This document shows positions 60,498 to 64,000 of a stretch of DNA of 64,000 bases, piece by piece. The stretch lies in NCBI GenBank assembly GCA_964577935.1, contig CAZOAJ010000002.1, positions 62,001 through 126,000 on the forward strand, read 5' to 3'. Under the pieces are notes generated by a model. The model was not told where the DNA came from. It ran no database searches and saw only the letters and a program-made list of their open reading frames with translations. Position 1 is the stretch's first letter, and every line of letters begins with the position of its first letter. The DNA comes from JABDGV01 sp964577935 (GTDB lineage: Bacteria > Chlamydiota > Chlamydiia > Chlamydiales > FEN-1388). Made by a program: the position numbers and the translations under genes.

Positions 60498-61484
60498 CTA
60501 CAGTTCTCCTGTTAGCTTCTTCAACGTAAGTTCTAAAAAATCACCAGCATCGTAAAACTCAACAAGATTCTTTCTTGTGTTTGAATATGTATTCATAAGT
60601 TTGATGATTTCCTCGTCTTCGGCATCAAAAATAAGAAATTGAGGAATATCGAAACGAGAGAGCGGCTGTTTAAAAGGCCGTAGATTAGCACCGAGTCGGC
60701 ATTTTTTTCTGAGTAACAAGTATTCTTCGATAATCGACCCAATTTTCGGTTTCACCAAATGCGATTCCTTATCTTCCGGAATCAACCTCCACCGCCTATT
60801 CGAAAACACTTCAACCAATTCTTGTTTAGAAAAAGATGTAAGATCTTGATCTATCCACGGCGGGGGCAGCGGTCGAAAAATATCGTTATATACTTCAATA
60901 TACCTCTGATAAAGCATCGAATTTTGTGTGCCGAAACCAAGAAGCACTCCCTCGATAACAACATTGTTATTGATCTCTATATCCCAATCGGCATCCTGTC
61001 TTGTGATCGATTCAAGAAAGCTCTCGGGAGATGTTATTTCAAGGATTTGTCTGAAAATAGGCAAATTTACCAAAACCGTCTTAAGAAAAGCAGGCTTATG
61101 CACAAGAACCACATTTAGAATGTTTTTTTTCTTATGAAAATTAAGTGCATAATTTTTTAGGCGAATATCACTTTCATATTTTTTCCATACCTTTTCAGCC
61201 CTCCAAATAAATAACGACGTAAGATCTGTCGTAAATATTTCTGGTCCACAAGGAGGAGCTATAAAAGCATTCTCAAATGAGACTGGTTTAACCCCCATTA
61301 AAGTATAACCAAAACAGTTTCGCTCCATCAATGCTGCAAAAAAATCAGATAAGATGCGCTTATCCTCTTGCGGCATTTTCTTAAGCAAATATTCAACATT
61401 GGATTTCTCGGGAACTCGAGATACTTTTATGGCGGCTATTACGACACCAATCGAGATGAGAATCGAGGCAAGTAATTTAAACAC
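60498..61484 (-). CDS. Membrane-anchored or exported protein of a local paralogous family
   Basis: A 328-aa protein with one N-terminal hydrophobic segment (FKLLASILISIGVVIAAIKV). It shares FGYTLMGVKPVSF and LLGFGTQNS with the 22904-23770 protein (CGFTLIGEKPLSS and LLGFGEENS), and the general layout is the same, so the two are paralogues about 37 kb apart. There is no recognised domain. It is co-transcribed with the Mip-like FKBP downstream. Confidence 0.65.
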   Translation of the reverse strand: MFKLLASILISIGVVIAAIKVSRVPEKSNVEYLLKKMPQEDKRILSDFFAALMERNCFGYTLMGVKPVSFENAFIAPPCGPEIFTTDLTSLFIWRAEKVWKKYESDIRLKNYALNFHKKKNILNVVLVHKPAFLKTVLVNLPIFRQILEITSPESFLESITRQDADWDIEINNNVVIEGVLLGFGTQNSMLYQRYIEVYNDIFRPLPPPWIDQDLTSFSKQELVEVFSNRRWRLIPEDKESHLVKPKIGSIIEEYLLLRKKCRLGANLRPFKQPLSRFDIPQFLIFDAEDEEIIKLMNTYSNTRKNLVEFYDAGDFLELTLKKLTGEL

Positions 61485-61600
61485 AGGTCAAATACAAATT
61501 TTATTGGCAAGATTTTAACACATGAACTAGGATCCTCAAAAGAAAAATTACCCCATGTGTCAAATCAGTGATTTCCATCATTAATTTTAATGAGAATACA

Positions 61601-61915
61601 ATGAAGAAATTTTTAACTTTAACTTTTTTTGGTCTATCTTTGCTTGTTTCTTCGACTGCCTTCGCACAGACCCATAAACGTATAAAAAAACAATATGTTG
61701 ATTATAAATCTATTCAAATTACCGAATCCGGAATCTTTATTGTGAAAGACGGGAAACAAATACAAGTCTCCGCATTATTCAACGATGCCAATGGTCCATA
61801 CATAAAAAAGGAATATTGTGTTAGGCATGACAATTGGAACTTTGCAGGATATCCAGAGTGCCGGGGATGCAAAGCAGACAGAGAAGCAAGAGAAGAAAAT
61901 AATAGAGGAAAATAA
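61601..61915 (+). CDS. Small exported Cys-containing protein
   Basis: A 104-aa protein from ATG 61601 (MKKFLTLTFFGLSLLVSSTAFAQ, a textbook signal peptide). The mature part YVDYKSIQITESGIFIVKDGKQIQVSALF-N resembles the N-terminal beta part of the C2H2 protein at 22517 (YVNPSQISIKDECILVQLPEG). Its C-terminus has YCVRHDNW and YPECRGCKAD, with three Cys and a His that could bind metal. Function unknown. Confidence 0.65.
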   Translation: MKKFLTLTFFGLSLLVSSTAFAQTHKRIKKQYVDYKSIQITESGIFIVKDGKQIQVSALFNDANGPYIKKEYCVRHDNWNFAGYPECRGCKADREAREENNRGK

Positions 61916-61983
61916 GTAGATAACAGCCACTAAACCTGAGAATACACAGTCCAAAAGATTGGGCTTTTAAACTCATCAAAATC

Positions 61984-62018
61984 AAGACTCCAGCACTTGC
62001 TGCAAGTGCTGGAGTCTT
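61984..62018. terminator. Long perfect hairpin between convergent genes
   Basis: AAGACTCCAGCACTTGC (61984-62000) and its exact complement (62002-62018) with one base between them, a 17-bp arm. It lies between the small exported protein gene and the wHTH gene. The minus-strand tail ATTTT gives some terminator character. Confidence 0.8.
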
Positions 62019-62054
62019 GATAATCCTCAACATTAAAGATCGCATCAACACTTC

Positions 62055-62852
62055 TTAGCTGTAAAAATAGGTCATTTCTTCGTTTTTGTTGGGGCCAATA
62101 ACTCTCCAATGAAGCCTAAGGGCTGACGAATTGATAAACAACTGGGCAAAGTAGGCATCCTCGGTACACATATGTGAATCTATTGATGATAAGTTATTTG
62201 AGCTCACTGGAATCAAATGAACGAGGAATGTAGCGTTATTTACACCGTATCGAAGATGTTCAAGCCCAATAACTCCAGCCTCCTTATCAAGCGTCCAGCG
62301 GTATATATTTGTAAAATCTAGTCGTTCAGAAGGATCTCCTTCGCCTTTTACTTGCCAGCTACCTCGCTCTTGAAAAACAATTGAGGTCTCATCAGGACGC
62401 GTGACAACAACGTCTCCTTTTCCCTTTCCTTCCCATCCTGAATTCGCTTTGAGCTTGGTCTTTGCAATATAAGAGAAAGATGAAACATTAATTAAGCGAT
62501 TCCAAATATGACTAAGCAGATTTTGTGTTTCAAGATAGTTCAGACCTCCAACATCTTTATTAACGTAGTAAAGAGCTTTTTCATGTACTGAAAGCAGCGA
62601 GTAGGCTTTTTGAAGAAACTGTTCTAGCTCAGTCAAAAGCGGAAATGAAGGGTTGAACTGATAAATACGTGTCTTACCCTCATAATAACTTATTATTATT
62701 CCCCCATCTTCAAGTCGTTGAAGAGCCATTTGAATTGGTGTTAGAGGGATCTTTAAATGATGATGAAGTTGTGAACCATAGCACTTTGAATTGACAAGCA
62801 GAAAAAATAAAATTCTTTCAATATTCTTATTCCCAAAAAGAGATGTCAACAT
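62055..62852 (-). CDS. Winged-helix protein fused to a DUF6314-like domain
   Basis: A 265-aa protein. Residues 1-80 are a winged helix-turn-helix (LFGNKNIERILFFLL, SQLHHHLKIPLTPIQMALQRLEDGGIIISYYEGKTRIYQFN) like ArsR/transcriptional regulators. Residues ~105-265 look like the DUF6314 beta-barrel: GWEGKGKGDVVV, FQERGSW, YRWTLD, the late DSHMCTEDAYF and RVIGPNKNEEMTYFYS. A small-molecule ligand in the barrel controlling DNA binding is a reasonable inference. The gene is transcribed away from the BPL_N gene, across a 250-bp spacer. Confidence 0.65.
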   Translation of the reverse strand: MLTSLFGNKNIERILFFLLVNSKCYGSQLHHHLKIPLTPIQMALQRLEDGGIIISYYEGKTRIYQFNPSFPLLTELEQFLQKAYSLLSVHEKALYYVNKDVGGLNYLETQNLLSHIWNRLINVSSFSYIAKTKLKANSGWEGKGKGDVVVTRPDETSIVFQERGSWQVKGEGDPSERLDFTNIYRWTLDKEAGVIGLEHLRYGVNNATFLVHLIPVSSNNLSSIDSHMCTEDAYFAQLFINSSALRLHWRVIGPNKNEEMTYFYS

Positions 62853-63102
62853 CGTTCAAATGATTCCTAATAGGTAAAAATAGAACTTAGGTCTGTAATT
62901 AAGGAATCGAATATCCCATCAAATCCCAATTTAGTTCTATGAGAGTTTTCATCAACTATTTTCTAGTTTAACCAAAACTTCTGAATCTTTTCCCTTAGAA
63001 CAAACCTCCTGTAAGGAACATTCAATATCAATTCTATTGGATTCAATAGAGGGCTGCGAGTAATTTTATGCACAATGATTATTTCGAGGAGATCTTCTGA
63101 GC

Positions 63103-63897
63103 ATGAAGAAAATACTCATATACAATGATTCTGGTGCTCATCCACGAGGAGTAGAACTCCTTGTGAGATCTCTCAAAGAAGAGTTAATCGACTCAATTTC
63201 TCAGATTGATTTTATCGACCGGCACGACCTGATTGGAGAAAAATGGCAAGACTCCTGCCAAGTCCTTATTTTCCCGGGAGGGAGAGATATACCCTATCAA
63301 CAAGCACTCTACGGTCTTCCAAATCAGAACATACGAAAGTTTGTTGAGATGGGAGGATCATACCTTGGTCTATGTGCTGGAGCATATTATGCCTCATGTG
63401 AAATTGAGTTTGAGTCAGGAACCCCTCTTGAAATTATTGAGTCTCGACAACTATCTCTATTCCCCGGTATTGCACGAGGACCCGCCTATGGTGTTGGACG
63501 CTTTCGATATTCAAGCGAAGAAGGAGCTTTAATTGCAAAAATCCTTCTTACAATAGAAGCAGAGCAAGATCAAGACAGCGACATCATCCCACACAATCTT
63601 GCAGCTTCGTATTATAATGGAGGTTGCTCATTCATCAATGCTGAAACATATCCAAATACAACCGTTTTAGCTCGCTATGCAGATCTTAAAGATAAACCTG
63701 CCGCTATTATTGAATGCAATGTTGGAGCAGGAAAGGCGATCCTTTCAGGAATTCATTTTGAATATCTTTTAACCGACGTGTACGCAACGCTATTCCGCTG
63801 CGGGCTCGCACCAAAAAACATTGAAGAACTCGAAATTCAAAGAAGAAAACTCTTCCGAAGAATTCTTCGCAGACTAAATCCATTTCTTTTAAGATAA
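63103..63897 (+). CDS. BPL_N-domain (glutamine amidotransferase-like) protein
   Basis: A 264-aa protein with a class I glutamine-amidotransferase-like fold of the BPL_N type: ILIYNDSGAHPRGVELL, LIFPGGRDIPYQQAL, YLGLCAGAYYA (Cys nucleophile elbow) and a late AILSGIHFEYLL. The BPL_N domain is found at the N-terminus of eukaryotic biotin-protein ligases and alone in bacteria; the reaction is unknown. Normal transcription with a weak ribosome site (GAGGAGATC upstream). Confidence 0.8.
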   Translation: MKKILIYNDSGAHPRGVELLVRSLKEELIDSISQIDFIDRHDLIGEKWQDSCQVLIFPGGRDIPYQQALYGLPNQNIRKFVEMGGSYLGLCAGAYYASCEIEFESGTPLEIIESRQLSLFPGIARGPAYGVGRFRYSSEEGALIAKILLTIEAEQDQDSDIIPHNLAASYYNGGCSFINAETYPNTTVLARYADLKDKPAAIIECNVGAGKAILSGIHFEYLLTDVYATLFRCGLAPKNIEELEIQRRKLFRRILRRLNPFLLR

Positions 63898-63972
63898 AAT
63901 TATTTTTATACATTTGACACTGGTTCTAAATAAGTCATCGTTCTATACCAGAGGTAAGAATGGAGACGAAAT

Positions 63973-64000
63973 ATGAATCATGCAGCAACCTGGATACTAG
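63973..64000 (+). CDS. Start of an unidentified gene, cut by the window end
   Basis: ATG 63973 opens MNHAATWIL, with GGAG 8 bases upstream, on the same strand as the BPL_N gene and 75 bp after it. Nine codons are too few to identify the product. Confidence 0.35.

Noticed and set aside
1..64000. CRISPR arrays, rRNA genes, prophage or conjugation genes
   Set aside because: No spaced direct repeats, rRNA sequences, phage structural genes or transfer genes were seen.

Overview
The window looks like a chromosomal segment of a Chlamydiota bacterium outside the classical Chlamydiaceae (an amoeba- or arthropod-associated 'Chlamydia-like' organism). Three things point there: LpxB carries an N-terminal LAB_N membrane domain; there are TyrP-type permease, NUE-like SET-domain and SycD-like TPR genes; and the gene order amiA-murE-pbp3-ftsL-rsmH-(two small genes)-dnaA-nqrBCDE follows the CT268-CT281 order I recall from Chlamydia trachomatis. 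Core genes are interleaved with large, lineage-specific genes of the kind that often encode secreted host-interaction proteins. I saw no rRNA, CRISPR array or prophage.

Layout. 1-5.7 kb: lipid and envelope genes (lpxB, DUF374 acyltransferase) and the tyrP-yceD-rpmF-plsX cluster. 5.8-14.7 kb: an accessory block on the minus strand with a SET-domain protein overlapping a putative papain-like protease, a two-TM protein, tRNA-Leu(CAG) and a 1615-aa protein built of divergent repeats that resemble SH2 domains. 14.8-22.2 kb: lepA, uppS-cdsA-cmk, an SPW-VKOR-SPW membrane oxidoreductase and gnd. 22.2-24 kb: a strong structured-RNA candidate, a secreted C2H2-finger protein, a member of a local paralogous family, and tRNA-Arg(CCT). 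24-33.4 kb: peptidoglycan/division genes (amiA, murE, pbp3, ftsL-like, rsmH) with an LRR gene inserted, then the CT273- and CT274-like genes. 33.4-37.1 kb: inserted sugar/choline-type genes (PseC-like aminotransferase, degenerate metallo-beta-lactamase, LicA-like kinase). 37.1-44.9 kb: dnaA, a CDF transporter, a protein with two SANT/Myb-like repeats, and nqrEDCB. 44.9-49 kb: a tight operon comF-like / sixA / 708-aa unknown / exported pyruvyl transferase. 49-54.6 kb: HdeD, TerC and an exported-protein cluster (choloylglycine hydrolase, kelch-like and TolB-like propellers), with a divergent channel-like protein. 55-64 kb: RAP-domain protein, cyclase, lipoprotein, a decayed IS5-family element with a G12 tract, an apparently exported NADAR protein, a Mip-like FKBP, a second copy of the local paralogous family, a wHTH-DUF6314 fusion and a BPL_N amidotransferase-like protein.

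The most interesting signals are (1) the multi-SH2-like protein at 9850-14697; (2) the roughly 190-nt folded RNA candidate at 22223-22417; (3) short tandem duplications, most often 15 bp, that sit on start or stop codons of many genes across the window; (4) the exported NADAR protein beside the IS remnant; and (5) the two-repeat SANT-like protein. All functional calls come from reading motifs by eye; no database search was run.
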